A stretch of 64,000 nt of DNA from Paracentrotus lividus (taxonomy: Eukaryota; Echinodermata; Echinoidea; Camarodonta; Echinidae): contig CALNVZ010003435.1 of the NCBI GenBank assembly GCA_940671915.1, positions 10,492,665-10,556,664 on the forward strand, given 5' to 3'. Each line of letters starts with the position of its first letter. Position 1 is the first letter of the stretch. The position numbers were made by a program, and so were the translations under genes. Below, in pieces: positions 1 to 12,510 of the stretch. Below the pieces are notes generated by a model. It was not told the DNA's origin and made no database searches. It saw only the letters and a program-made list of their open reading frames with translations.

Positions 1-295
1 GCACATAGTGATGATGAATGGTTGGAGAGAGAGAGAAAGTAGAAATGATAGACATGGTAGAGGAAGAAGATAATGAGTAGAGGAGGAGTTTGTGGAGGAT
101 GACATTAATGTGATTGCTACTCATATCATTGAAGGGTAGAGCACCATCACAGTGATGATGAATGGTTGGAGAGAGAGAGAAAGAATACATGATAGACATG
201 GTAGAGGAAGGTGAAAATGAGTAGAGGAGGAGAAAAAGGAGTAAATAAAGTATGAATGCTCCTGATATTAAATGGGGGGAGAGACAGAGAGAGAC

Positions 296-337
<42 letters not shown>

Positions 338-470
338 CGATAAAATAAAGGGACAGTGATTAGAGGAGGAGGAGAAGAAGAACGACTGTGACTGTTACCC
401 AAATTAGGACTAATTGCGGGTATAATGATGATGAAAGACTGTGTAGGTGGGAGGAGAGAAAGAAAGAAAG
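1..470. repeat. GA-rich diverged tandem repeat with GA microsatellite
   Basis: Two diverged units with a period of about 147 bases are visible: the block starting near base 8 (GTGATGATGAATGGTTGG, then GA-rich, then GATAGACATGGTAGAGGAAG) recurs starting near base 153. A purer (GA)n run follows at about 270-333. The whole stretch is purine-rich with no coding support; the short minus-strand open frames here are pyrimidine-rich artefacts. Confidence 0.75.
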
Positions 471-625
471 AAATGGGAACAGCATAATGTCAACATGGTG
501 AAGGGAAGAGTGGGGAGAAAGGGATTAAAAAAAGAAGAAAAAAGTAGGAAACGAAGCAATACAATTTTAGTGCCATGGTCACACGTAGCCGAAATGCAAT
601 GCACCACGTGAGTTGGCAACTGCGT

Positions 626-776
626 AGTCTAGTTCTGGACTCTTTAGAAGTTTGTGTTCATAATCAGCTAGATGGCGCGTTTCCCCACTCAGGCCACTCT
701 CCCCCACACAATCATTTACCCCACTCATTCACCTATCACCAATAAAACAAACTTCTAAAGAGTCCAGAACTAGACT
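626..776. repeat. Foldback with 30-bp perfect inverted arms
   Basis: Bases 626-655 are the exact reverse complement of 747-776 (arm begins AGTCTAGTTCTGGACTC), separated by a 91-base spacer. A 9-base direct repeat GCAACTGCG lies just outside both arms (617-625 and 778-786). Perfect arms suggest a recent insertion of a small foldback or MITE-like element, but no family is recognised. Confidence 0.75.
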
Positions 777-786
777 AGCAACTGCG

Positions 787-2430
787 CAACGCAGGCTGCG
801 GGGCACACACTTGCAAAAACAAAAACAAAAACAAAAGTAAAATCTAACAAACAAACAAGCACTCCAGACAGGTTGTGACCATGAAGTAACATGTAAGTGT
901 ACGTGTACGTGTTTTCTTAAAGGACAGTCTAAACTGCTTGGTAATATAAAGAATGAGAATGAACGATTTAGAGTGAAAAGGGAAAATACGGGCGAACTCA
1001 TGTAGCAAATGATGGAAACAAATAAAAAGTGCTTTTTTATTTTGTTTTTAATATTCAAAATGACGTTAATGTCAAAGGCTTATCATACAGTTCATTTAGA
1101 TTACTTTTTTCATACCATGTAAATCATTCAGTAATTATGTTAATAACCAAAAGGACGTTAATGCAAACGTACAGTTAATGCCCTCACATTCTATTGATAT
1201 TTAATCATTGTTTTCCTTTCAAGAGCAGCAACGGCTTAAGAATTGACACATATCAGTTCATATTCTCACTCAATGACAAAATGAAACAATGCACAATAAT
1301 AGAACTCGTATAGTCACCCAAGGACAAGCAGGGAATATTGGCGCCAATTATATATTGCTCAAACTTTAGTGTTACCTATCTTCGATTCTAATAATGCAAA
1401 TGTGCAGGGGATATGTAATTAAATTGTCATACAAACAGGACAGAAAGTTAATTATGGAATTGGATAATGTAAACATGAACAAATATGAGTGAGAGACAGG
1501 AGAAATTGCTTGATCTCAAGAACGAATGAGATGGTATAGATAACAACATGAGAGGGTTGAAACAACCACCAGCAATAATTGGTTGAGGAAAGGGAATATT
1601 TATGAAGTATATACGGATCAAGGCTATGGAAGAGAATAATTCATTTTTCCAATACATCACACATATCATTGAATTGATAATTGATAAACAGATTTAAAGT
1701 TTAGTACCGTATTCTATTTCAAAGAAAATCATTCCTAGAATCAAAACATTCTTTATTGTAACAATTGCTTAATATTTGTTCAACTCCATTCAGCTGAATA
1801 AAGGCGCAAACTGAACCCGAGTCGATGCCTAGATTAGATTTGGTAAATGCACTGTGCGGTAAATCCATAGACCGAAATGCATCGTAATTGGTTTTGCATT
1901 GATCTATGAGCAATGTAGGCTGTGTACGTGTATAGAAGATTCTGTGCATTATCTGAAAGCGTAAGTACAGGTGTGATTTCTGCTAAAAGTGAACATTTAA
2001 AAGGGTCATCGATTGGACTTGATAAAAGAGTATTAAAAGAGTTTAGAGACGGACAGTCGCCAGAGCAGAATTTAGATATCTTATGTCAGCGTTTAATATT
2101 TAGCCAACAATTCTTTTGCAAAGGGAATAAACAGCTCAGTTATTTTGTTCTTTCTCTATCTCACTCTATATCTCTCTCAAACACCATGTATGCAATGCAA
2201 TACAATACCTCTTTGTACAATCACCTGTCATCCAAGACTGTCTCCCACACCCCATCTGTCTTTGTTTTTGATGTCCTAACCCTTTTTCCTGAACAACACC
2301 ATCTTTTCTACCTTTTTCCTGTCTAATTGAAAAATATATAATAATAATAATCAAAATTATCTAAAACCATTTCCAATATCTCAAACGCTTCCACCTGCAC
2401 ACAACCACGCTCTCCCATTTCTCTGACATT
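787..2430. other. Intergenic, nothing recognised
   Basis: AT-rich sequence with a short imperfect AACAAA run near 815-860. No conserved coding frame, no terminal inverted repeats and no long tandem repeat were found. Confidence 0.5.
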
Positions 2431-2439
2431 AATGCTTCC

Positions 2440-2790
2440 TTCTTATCTCCAATATTTGTTTTGCATAGAACGTTATCATTATGTTCTTTCCAATAACCTA
2501 CCATATTCACTCGCCGTCCTCACCATTCCCCTACCACCCAAGCAACTTATCTTTTCTTTCTCAGTCTTAATTCTATCTCCTTTTCTGAAAATATTGTACA
2601 GAACTTTATCATCATTGATTTTGTCTTTTTCCAAGAACCCCGCCCTCTCCACACCCAAAATTTTCCTCTTTACCCAAGCAACTTATTTCCTCTCCCCTCT
2701 CTTCTTCTCTGTCATAATTCTGTCTATCCTCTTTCTGAAAGCTTGTATAGAACACTATTATCATTTGGGCGATTCTTTGAAAAAGTGAAC
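2440..2790. repeat. Pyrimidine-rich tandem repeat, block 1
   Basis: About three diverged units of roughly 150 bases share the phrases CAAGCAACTTATCT, TCAGTCTTAATTCT, then GTACAGAAC and ATCATCATTGATTTTGTC. The same family reappears at about 4995-5430. The short plus-strand frames across it are by-products of the repeat. Confidence 0.65.
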
Positions 2791-3950
2791 TTTTTTTGAA
2801 AAAATAAAGTGTTTTCTTTTTGTTTTAAAGCTGCTCATTCATATAGAGCATTGTCTGAAGTTTCATGAAATGCATTTTTTATCTTAATTTAACAAATTTT
2901 TCATGCTCATTTGCATAAATTAACATGCAAAAAATTTGAATAGAAAAATGGTACGTAAAATATAATTTGTTTGACCCTGACTTGATTGTATATGCTGGTC
3001 TCCTTACTTTGATTATTGTCATTATACCCTTTTTTAACTTCATTCCTTTAAATTTAACTGAAAAATAATAGTGTTGAATTGATTGTTTTAAGATATTAAC
3101 TAAAGAAATTAATTACCATCAAATGTCACACACGTGACCCAAAACACGAAAAGTTAACGCCCCCGAAACCATAGTTCTATTATTATTACAATTTTTTCTC
3201 CAAAGCTAGATATAATGTGCTTGCATCTCACCAAATATGAAGCCATGATAGCTTTTAATTTAGTTATTAATTAACTTTGAAATTGGTCACACACGTGACC
3301 CACGGGTCACGTGTGTGACCAACCATGGTCATGCCTTAAAAAAGGGACCAGGCTATTCGGCCATTCTTTGAAAAGTGAACCTTTTGGGGACAAAATAAAC
3401 TTTTGCTTTTTGATTTTAAGCTGCATATTCAAATAGAGCAATGTCTGAACTTTCATGAACTGATGTTTTTTTCGTGATTTTGCAATTGTTCATGCTCATT
3501 TTGGCATAAAGTAACATAATTGATATTTAAATGGAAAAACGGTAAATAAAATATAATTTTTTTAACCCTGACTGGAATGGATATGCTGACTTCCTTACTT
3601 GAATTACTGTCATTATGTTATTATTTACCTCTATTCTTTTGATCTAACCCCAACAATAATGTTGTTAAATTGATTATATTAAGATAATCAACTCTGGAAA
3701 TTAAATTGCCTTCAAAATGTCACACAAGAGAACCAGAAAACACAAATAGTTTATGCCCGTCTTAACCATGGCTCTGGTATTATTATTATATTTCTCCAGA
3801 GCTAGATTTAATGTAGGCCTACCTTGCATCTCACCAAATATGAATCCATGACAAGTTTTAATTTGATTATTAATTAGCAAACAATTGGTCGCACACGTGA
3901 CCACTGGGTGGGGGCGGTCATAAAGGTCTGATTATTTTCACTTTCATTGG
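2767..3950. repeat. 591-bp tandem duplication
   Basis: The segment beginning ATTCTTTGAAAA near 2771 is repeated, diverged, from 3362 with a constant offset of about 591. Matching landmarks include AAGCTGC...TTCAWATAGAGCA, a TCACACACGTGACC motif (3125, decayed at 3717) and a second such motif (3285 and 3887). It is an old segmental duplication; no coding content. Confidence 0.75.
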
Positions 3951-5001
3951 CTGAATTAATTTATTCTAGCATTATTATGCTCCAAAATTGTTCTGCAATA
4001 ATTTTTGCGAAAAAAAAACAACAAAAAGAACAAACAAACAAAACAAAAGGTCGAAAAAACAAGGAAATACATAAGAAATTCATAAAACAATGAATACACA
4101 GGAATTTAGTTCGATATCAATTTTTCTCCAAGTATAATTGTTAGGAATCCTATAAACATGATAAAGATTATGCAAACACAAATTTGCATTCCAGAAGCTG
4201 TAGTTTGTCATATTAGAACAAAAATTATGACTTCATGCAATGCGTAAATTAGCATAATTAATTCATATAAAATAAATTTTATTATTTGGGAAAATTAACA
4301 GTGCTTTCTTGTAGTTTAACATCACACTCTACCATCGTGCAAATTTTCGGCGCGCTCGCGCGCTCAACAGCCGAGATCTTATAGGGAGCATCATGCCCCC
4401 CCTCCTCCGCCCTCCCCAGTCTTGACAGCTACCAAAACACCCCATTGACTGACTAGGGTTGAGTTCATAAAAGTTTTACCACAGTGGATATAACTGCACA
4501 AAATTTACATTTACTGCATATATATATATATATATATAATATTTATAATATATATATATATTCATTTTTTCTGTACAGTTTGCTATAGGTCACAACACGT
4601 GACCACCAGAATGTCACACACGTGACCCGACATCACGATATACAAAATATATAAAAAAAGAAATTTCAGAGATGACTCCTATCCAGTGGTATTTTTTGGT
4701 TAACAGGTATAATGCATATCTCACAGCAATAAGAACATTTCATCATTTTAAAACTCACAGGAATTTCAAAATGAAATTGAACTTTCAAAATCATGCCAGT
4801 TTGTGAAGTCACACACGTGACCCACTTCTCTTGACCTCTGACCTTGAACATGCATATTGTAAATATCAAAAAATGTTTCCAAATGATAGCCAACAAATAT
4901 ATTAGCATGATATAAACATTAATCAGTATATTTTTTTAAATTGTTAGAGTTATAGCCAATTAAAGTCAAGATTTTGCATAATTTCGGTCACACACGTGAC
5001 C
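3125..5001. repeat. Cluster of CACGTG-centred motifs (GTCACACACGTGAC)
   Basis: The 14-16-base motif GGTCACACACGTGACC or a near variant occurs at 3125-3140, 3285-3301, 3887-3902, 4588-4604, 4613-4628, 4808-4823 and 4986-5001. It also occurs in inverse form at 3304-3320, making a 19-base-arm palindrome at 3283-3322. Each copy holds the E-box CACGTG. Part of the series comes from the 591-bp duplication; the copies beyond 4.5 kb do not. Confidence 0.7.
4517..4562. repeat. TA microsatellite
   Basis: Interrupted (TA)n tract of about 45 bases. Confidence 0.8.
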
Positions 5002-5430
5002 AAGAATGGTCCATTTGTCCTTTTCCAATCACCCCCGTTCTCCCGACAATTTCTCTTTATCCATGCAAGCAACTTATCTCCTCTTTCTCAGTCCTAATTC
5101 TGTCTACCTCCTTTCCTGCAAGATCGTATTTACGGAACGTTATCATCATTGATTTTGTCCTTTTCCAGGAACCCCACCCTCTCCCCTCGCCGTTCTCACA
5201 ATTTCTCCTTCACCCAAACAAGTTATCTCTTCTTCTCAATCTTAATTCTGTCTATCTCCTTTGAAATTCTCATCATCATTGATTTAATCTTGTCCTTTTC
5301 CCATAACAACGTCCTCTCACAATTTCCCCCTTCACCCAAGCAACTTATCTCTTCTTCTTTTTTTTTCCTGCGATGTTTGTACAGCACCTATCATCACTTG
5401 TCCTTTCCACTAACTCGCTGTCTTGGAATC
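4995..5430. repeat. Pyrimidine-rich tandem repeat, block 2
   Basis: Three to four diverged units of the family seen at 2440-2790, with GCAACTTATCTC, TCAGTCCTAATTCTGTC and ATCATCATTGATTTTGTCC recurring about every 110-150 bases. The paired blocks flank the duplicated 2.77-4.99 kb region. Confidence 0.65.
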
Positions 5431-5838
5431 ATGGGATAATGATACGCGCGAAGTGTAGATTGGATACACAAACACAATGATCCCGAGCTCTCGTCTTTCT
5501 ACACCCAGACGTCTCTCATGTCCTTCCAAGAAACAACACCGATCCTATAATCACCAAACACAAACCTGGATAATACCCATGGTCACACCAGGGCTCTGTT
5601 TAGGCAAAATATTGCAATCAATTTCAAAGTGGAAAATACGTAGGATAAGTTTTTTTTTTGGCATGCGCTTTTTGTTCAACAGGCTGATCAGAAGCAAATT
5701 CCAAGTGTTTTTTTTTTTTTGTTTTTTTTTCAAATTTGCAAATGATCGAAAACCCTTTTGTTATCGGGTACAGAATGCATTTCATAAACCGCCGAACTTA
5801 TTCCATATGTATATAAGTATGCTGATTTAACAATATCA

Positions 5839-5973
5839 GGGGGCATTTCATCAAAGACTTGTCAGACATTTTATCCGACAAATTTGCTCTCAGCCAATCA
5901 GATGCAAGCATTTCAGTAGCTTATAACAGTTTGTCGGATAAAACGTCGAAAAGTCTTTCATGAAACGCCCTCC
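5839..5973. mobile_element. MITE, GGGGGCATTTCAT type
   Basis: Inverted ends: the left end GGGGGCATTTCATCAAAGAC...TTATCCGACAAA matches the reverse complement of the right end TTTGTCGGATAAAACG...GTCTTTCATGAAACGCCC. About 135 bases with no coding capacity. A non-autonomous DNA transposon of unassigned superfamily. Confidence 0.75.
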
Positions 5974-6201
5974 AGGGGTGTCTCAGCAAGTCGTTCGTAA
6001 ACATCTTTACGAAAGACATGATGAATGAAAAGCTAAATTGGATACTCAAATAATTTTCAATTTTATTAACGGTTGAATTGAGATTATGGGAAATACTGTC
6101 AAACCTCTGGATCAATTTTGGGCATCTCATTTGGTTATTCATATTCCAAATAGTACGTAATGTTGTTCGTAATTAAAAACGACCTTGTAAAACACCCCTG
6201 G
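5972..6201. mobile_element. MITE, CCAGGGGTGT type
   Basis: The left end CCAGGGGTGTCTCAGCAAGT and the reverse complement of the right end (CCAGGGGTGTTTTACAAGGT) form the terminal repeats of a 230-base element without coding capacity. It abuts the preceding MITE and shares its terminal CC. Confidence 0.7.
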
Positions 6202-6770
6202 TATTTGTTCTTTTGGATGTGAATGACGTATAAAACCGATTCAAAAGCGACTCATCGAAAAAAAAAAAACCTTGGCTATTCGCTAATGAATTATTTTGTT
6301 CGTCTATACTAATTGGTCGAGGTGCACTGACATTTGCTCTGTGGACATGTAAGATGTAGGTTGCGACATAGTTTTACATTAGTTTTTGGGTTAGGGCTGG
6401 GTTTAAACACTTCTTATGTCAAAGTAACAGTTGCAGGAGCAAAATGTCGTGTAGTCGTTTTCGAAGTGGTGTGATGGATGAATAAGATATCATGTATGAT
6501 GCCACGTGCAACTCAGTGCAATTAGTGTCGAACAGTAAACCCTATTGCCTAGAGCACCACGATGGGGTGAAAGAGAAGAAGCTGTGGAGCGGAGACATGT
6601 CAGTCAAGCGGGAGTGCTCATAGTACTCCAACTCCTAAGTATCAGAAGGTCATTTAGTAATAGCATTTTACATTGAGTTAATGTCCTTTTGATTCTAAAC
6701 CGATGGCCCACACTCTTCAGGAGGGCTCTAATATTCTCATAGACCAAAGAAAGAAAAATCAACTCACCGA

Positions 6771-6896
6771 TGCCCTGTAACATAAAAGAGATACGATCAA
6801 TCTTACGATCGAGTGTAACTTTTAATAAACGGTTTACCATAGACTTACGACTGATATCAATCGTAAGACCAATCGTAACTTTTATGTAACAGGGCA
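6771..6896. mobile_element. MITE, TGCCCTGTAAC family, copy 1
   Basis: 126-base element starting TGCCCTGTAACATAAAAG and ending with its inverse, CTTTTATGTAACAGGGCA shifted by a few bases. Its interior repeats TACGATCAATCTTACGAT and the inverse, so most of the element can fold on itself. Other members are at 29591-29825 and 53894-54019. Confidence 0.8.
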
Positions 6897-7963
6897 CTAT
6901 AGTCTGTTGAGAAAATGCATGTATGCATGCAATGTAACGTAGCTTGGAGGTAAGGTACATGAATACGAATTTGAAAGGGCATTTAGTCGAGAACTTTACT
7001 TGATGATCGGCTATTTGGTAACGGTGAATGAGGGTATACGTTTGCTATAAGGTAAGGGGCCTTGGACTGAAAGGTTTTGAAGGGTATTTCGACCTTTTGT
7101 CGGTTTTGCTGTTTGAATTTTTAAGGGGTGCCATGTTACCGGGAAACATATTTGTTTAAATATATGTTTGGAACAATTTCAAATGTATTTTCATGAATAA
7201 CAGGTGACAATGATTACACAGTTTGTAATATTTAATAATTTATCTTCAAATTCCACTGCTATATACTTAATCCCAAACAGAAAAAAAAAAACAAAAAAAA
7301 AAACACGAAAGTATGAAACTCTTTAGAAAAAAGACATCGAATATTTTAAATATTTACGATCTGTTCCGTGTAATACAGAATACAAGCAAGATTTTTAGGT
7401 TTAGAGGGAAATCCAAGGAATATCATTCGGAGGGAGAGTTTTTTTCTAGGCAAGAGGAGGGGAAAGGTATAAGCTCCATCAGCACTCGATTGTTAAAGCC
7501 ATCTTTCATACATACAACGTGCCTGTTGTGCAGCTCTGAAATAATATTGACCCTACAACCATGATCCCGTTGTGTAACTATGAAATAATATTGACCAACT
7601 TAGAAGTAATATCCACTCTCCCCTGTTGGTTTTTCGCCGAAGTACCGGGGAACACGCTCTCTCCCTCCCATATGCTTTTCTTTGAACTACCGCCTATTAC
7701 GTTCATCGTGGAGACATGTCCAACGCTCCTTTGACCAGCTGTGACTCGCCTGGATCACCGCCGGTGACCCACTGGCTTGTTTCTGGGGAATGAGTCTCGG
7801 TCAATGGACACACAGAGGGGTACCGAGTCAAGGTTATTATGAAGGTCAATTTCAATACAGTGAGCAGCCATTAATACAGACGTTGAAAGCTGTTATCAGA
7901 CGCAAGACAATCTAAAAGAACTTGGTCAAAATGACCTGAATGCGGGTCCATTCAAAATAATGC

Positions 7964-8200
7964 TGTAAGATAGCACGTTAACATCTACCGTAGATAGTAG
8001 TACAGTTCCCTGTCACATGAAGAGTAACGATCAATTCCAGTTTTGAAACAGCTATTTTGATTGGTTTATAGGGACATTTTTATTCAGAAGTCCATGCAAT
8101 AAGGATTCTGATTGGCTACATTTCATTTGAAATTGATTGCAATTCTTTATGTTACAGGGCCATTGTAAGATAGCATGTTAACATCTACCGTAGAAAGTAG
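7964..8200. mobile_element. MITE-like insert bracketed by 37-bp direct repeats
   Basis: An inner segment at about 8007-8161 starts TCCCTGTCACATGAAGAGTA and ends TTTATGTTACAGGG, loosely inverse and resembling the TGCCCTGTAAC family. It is bracketed by direct repeats at 7964-8000 and 8164-8200 (GTAAGATAGCAYGTTAACAT and onward, two mismatches). The flanks are too long to be a usual target duplication, so a local tandem duplication is likelier. Confidence 0.5.
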
Positions 8201-8217
8201 GTCAGATCTCAAAGTTT

Positions 8218-8471
<254 letters not shown>

Positions 8472-8479
8472 CATTCATT

Positions 8480-10690
8480 TTGGCGTCACCTTTGCCATGG
8501 AAGGCGAAAAGCAAACCGAATCACTGTAACCCGTAAGTCTCTCCTTCCAATATAACTGATTGGGGTATGCAGGTGGACCACTACACCGGGGTTTCCCCCT
8601 ACTCTTATACGAATATTGCAATGGGTTCTTTAACGTGCAAAGGTTGTGACTCTCCTTTACACGGGACCTCCATTTAACGTCCTATCCCCGGGACGGGATG
8701 ATGGTTGTCATGGTTTTTCTGATTTTATTTTTAATGTTACCTTATTGCAGACATTTTTGATAATATGTGACATATTATATCATTCCTATTCGCGGCACTT
8801 GGGACCACTTCGACAAAGATTATCGAAAAATGCCAAAAATTACCCCAAAATGGAAATGAAATCACGAGTGTCGGCTCAATGCTAATTTACGTTGTGCATG
8901 AAGTCTTTAATGCATCGAATGTTTTTATGTTTATAGTTGAACATTTGATTTTGTTTGGTTGTCATGATGTAGAATACTATTTGTATATCCCCCCCCCCCC
9001 ACCGAGACTAACCTCACTTGTTCATCAGCTGTTTTATTATTAAAAGACAATACTAATGAAAAAAATAATGATTTTCCCAAGAATATTTTCAAGTTAACAT
9101 AGTTTTGAACCCGAGACCTTACAAAATTGAGCCCGTGACCATCAAGCCCCCTGAAGGAGGATATATACTTTTTAACTAATTTCTCTTTGCTTCTTATGTT
9201 TACTCAATTTAAGAGTAAAAATAAACAAGTAAACAACAATAACTGAACATCTACACCATCACGTACTTTCTATGAACCTCTCAGTCGTACCCTATATCTC
9301 TCTATCACACCTCCATAGCATCTGATTGATAGAGTAGTGCAAGGGACAATAAAACGGTTTCTCATGATCATCTGATACGCGCTGCTACCAGTGAAATCAC
9401 ACCTTGTCGTCTCATCTTCTGCAATACGACCCGACGTTGTTTGTCCTCATTACCTAGTGTCCAAACAATCAGGAGGGGTCAGCTTGATTAGCTGACAGTT
9501 CGGGGTCATCTTCAGTATATTGTGACGTCATTCCTGGGAAAGAAAGATACGAGGCGGTTGATCATGATGCAAAAGCGATTTATCTGTTTGCCTAGTTTGT
9601 ATGCACAGACCCGTGTCTTAAAGGGACCTCCTCCCCAAATTCAGTACAAATACAGTCATATTGTTAGGCGCTCTTAATCATAAATCTTTAAATGGAATTA
9701 TTTAATGTGGATCACTGATCAAATAGATTTCTTTTCAGGGACTTCTGACAACCTACCAAATGGTCTGACAAGTTAGGCTCAAGCCAAATCTTCTTATGCA
9801 TTTGTTCATCTCATGTGATGGAGATTGTATTATGTAGTGTCAAACTGGAGTCTGTACATGCAGACTACTGTCAATCGGTCATCTTCGGTGCCTTGTGACG
9901 TATTCTCCGAAAAAGATACGAAGAGCTATAACTCTCCACAGTGTAACAGATGGGACCCCTCTTCTCTGGGTTATAGTAAGTATATAAAACGATTATTAGA
10001 TATTACCTAGATTAAGGAATTATATTTCTGCATTTGAGAACTAGATTGCGTTTTTAAAATCAACTTAATGAGATAATGACCTTACACCTTACGTGATAAT
10101 AATTTAATGGTGCGTTTAAAAAATGATTGTTACCCGTATTTGTAAAAACTAATTAAAGGCAGCATAAATATCTTTATACCCTTCATTGTTTGTTATTCAA
10201 TTGCGTTACCTTCACGTATAATTAATATTAGAATAATGATGGTATGTCAAAAGCTATACACAGTGACTGGATTACTCAATGGCATTGAACAGGTAGGGTG
10301 GATTCCTCTCATGTCAATTGGAACGTAATTGACGAGGAATGAAAAGAGGCATAACAAATAAGAAAAGAAAATAAAAGAAACAGAGAATGATGGCGGTTCA
10401 GTAATCGATCAGGTCTATACGTTTATAAATAGAAAACGAAAGCTTACATTTGACCGTTTTCATGCCGTATAAATTTGTAACTCATACAACATGTGGAACC
10501 ATTTTTTCTCTATACATTTTTAAAATGATAATCATTAAAATAAAATAGCCCTTGTGTGACGTAAATTTTCGAAATTACTCCGTAGAAATATACAAACAGT
10601 ATTGTTGTTTTTAAACCTTACATCAACAGCATATAAAAATAATTATTACGATTGTATGTTTGATTCAAATGATTGTGATAAACCTAATGG
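8480..10690. other. Intergenic, nothing firm
   Basis: Contains a short C-run near 8990-9000 and a diverged direct repeat (9495-9556 versus 9866-9925, sharing GTCATCTTC, TTGTGACGT and AAAGATACGA). The first copy includes a perfect CRE, TGACGTCA, at 9533-9540. No coding support. Confidence 0.45.
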
Positions 10691-10694
10691 TTCA

Positions 10695-11310
10695 AAAGAG
10701 AGAGGGGGAGAGGGAGAGAGAGAGAGAGCAAAAAGGAAAGGGGACACCAAAAATGAAACAAAAAGTGAGAAGGAGACGTAGGGGAAGATGGTTATCATTA
10801 TGAACATACAAATCATCCCAAATACAATATGTTATTGCTTCGAATTTCACAGAAAGAGATACATATCAAAGTCCGAAACACCGCTATATCGACTTCAGCT
10901 CATGTTTACCGCCAAAACAACCGCCTCATATCAAACAGCTCGTCACAGCAGACGACAGATCTATCATCACTATCGATATCTTATAATCAATATCCAAACG
11001 AGCGGAGATCGAGCCGCCTTCAAATAACACCTTATCGCGTCTTTCTTCGATCTCTCAGATGTTATTACGCTTTTCTTGAGAAATGTGAAAGGTCTCTGAC
11101 TGGGTCGTTGGTTGTGATAAGGGATATTGTTATTGCCATCTGGTCTCGATAAGTTACGGAGAGTTGATGATATAGAGGATGAACCTCGGGTAAACACTAT
11201 GTGAGATAAAGAGAGAAATAGAGAGAAAGAGAGTGGGAGACAGATAGATAGAGAAAGAAAGAAAGAAAGAGAGAGAATGAAAGAGAAAGAAAGAAAGAAA
11301 TACCGTCACA
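10695..11310. repeat. GA/GAAA microsatellite patches
   Basis: (GA)n at about 10700-10728 and GAAA/GAGA-rich sequence at about 11205-11303. The bases between them show no recognised feature, although overlapping plus-strand frames of about 100 codons exist; their composition is not coding-like. Confidence 0.6.
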
Positions 11311-11593
11311 ATGAGAATAACAATATGATCTTCATTAAAAGCTGTGTTGGTTGGCATCTTTCATATTTCTGTAGGAATTTGTTTAGATAATAATTAGCGG
11401 AAGTCGCATATTGTTTTAACGAGATAAAACAAAATTCGATATTAAAGTAGTATACATGGATGATTCCAGTGATTCAAATGGAAATTGTTATCAAAGAATA
11501 GTTCTATATTTATTATTATCGTGTTGTTTTTTGTTTGTTGTTGTTTTGTTGTTGTTATTGTTGTGTGTGTGTGTGTGGTTTTTTTTAAATATA

Positions 11594-12510
11594 CAGTGGT
11601 GGCCAAAATTATTAGGACACCAAGCATATTTAAATGATTTTAGTTATTTTCATTCAGTTGACCATTTAAATACTAAAATGATTGGAATGTCTGAGAATGT
11701 CATCAATATGCTTTAAAAACAAATAACATAGCCATGCGTTGGGAACTCTTCCCCAAGTTGCCCTTTTTTATGTTACGCCCCCAATTGAAAAATCTAAAAA
11801 TCTTGCCCCTTTCAGGCCTGATCAAAGTGTCATAACGTTAAACATTTTAAGTCTCCCCCTCCAAAAGTATATATATTCTGAAAGAAGTACTAACATCTTA
11901 TGTGAGGATTTTTAAATTATTTTTGAAGGGCCCCAAATTTTTAATTCAGAGCCCCTTTTTAAGTCCCCCTTTCCAATGACCCTTATTTTTTCACCATATT
12001 TGAATTGCTCATGAAATTTCCTTTAAAATATTTGCATTTATAAGTAAATTTCATGAAGAAAATATTAACCTTAAATTGGCAGGGTTAGTTTGGTTATCTC
12101 ACGACCAGGGGATGACCAAATTTTCTGAAACTTGGCATGTATTTGGGCATGTAAGAATGAATAATACTGCAAAGTTTGACACGTCTAGCTTCAACAGTTT
12201 TTGTTGAGCTATCGGCATATGTAATTGGCATTCCACGATTTTGTATGTGTACTACATGTTTAACACACAGGTCTATGGGGAAACTGAAAGCGCATAGCGC
12301 AACATTTTTTTTAAAGCTGTGCACTACCTGATGGTAGAAACTATATAAATTTGGTATCACAAGATGCATAAGACTCTATGCTATAAAGTCATAAAAGCTG
12401 TCGGCACCAAAAAGTTATCCTTAAACTTACTTCGGCAAACATACTAGGGCATTGAGAATCCCATAGACTTTGTGTAGCTTCGGGTGTTCTAATAATTTTG
12501 GCCACCACTG
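11594..12510. mobile_element. Non-autonomous Tc1/mariner-type transposon
   Basis: The element begins CAGTGGTGGCCAAAATTATT and ends with the inverse; the 28-base terminal repeats differ at a single base. It is flanked by TA on both sides (11592-11593 and 12511-12512), the target duplication of the Tc1/mariner superfamily. Length is 917 bases. No transposase-like frame of useful size was found inside, so it would need a transposase in trans. Terminal repeats this similar suggest a fairly young insertion. Confidence 0.88.

Noticed and set aside
6300-6470. Another MITE around GACATTTGCTC and GAGCAAAATGTC
   Set aside because: Only about 12 bases pair at the ends and no target duplication is seen; too weak to list as an element.
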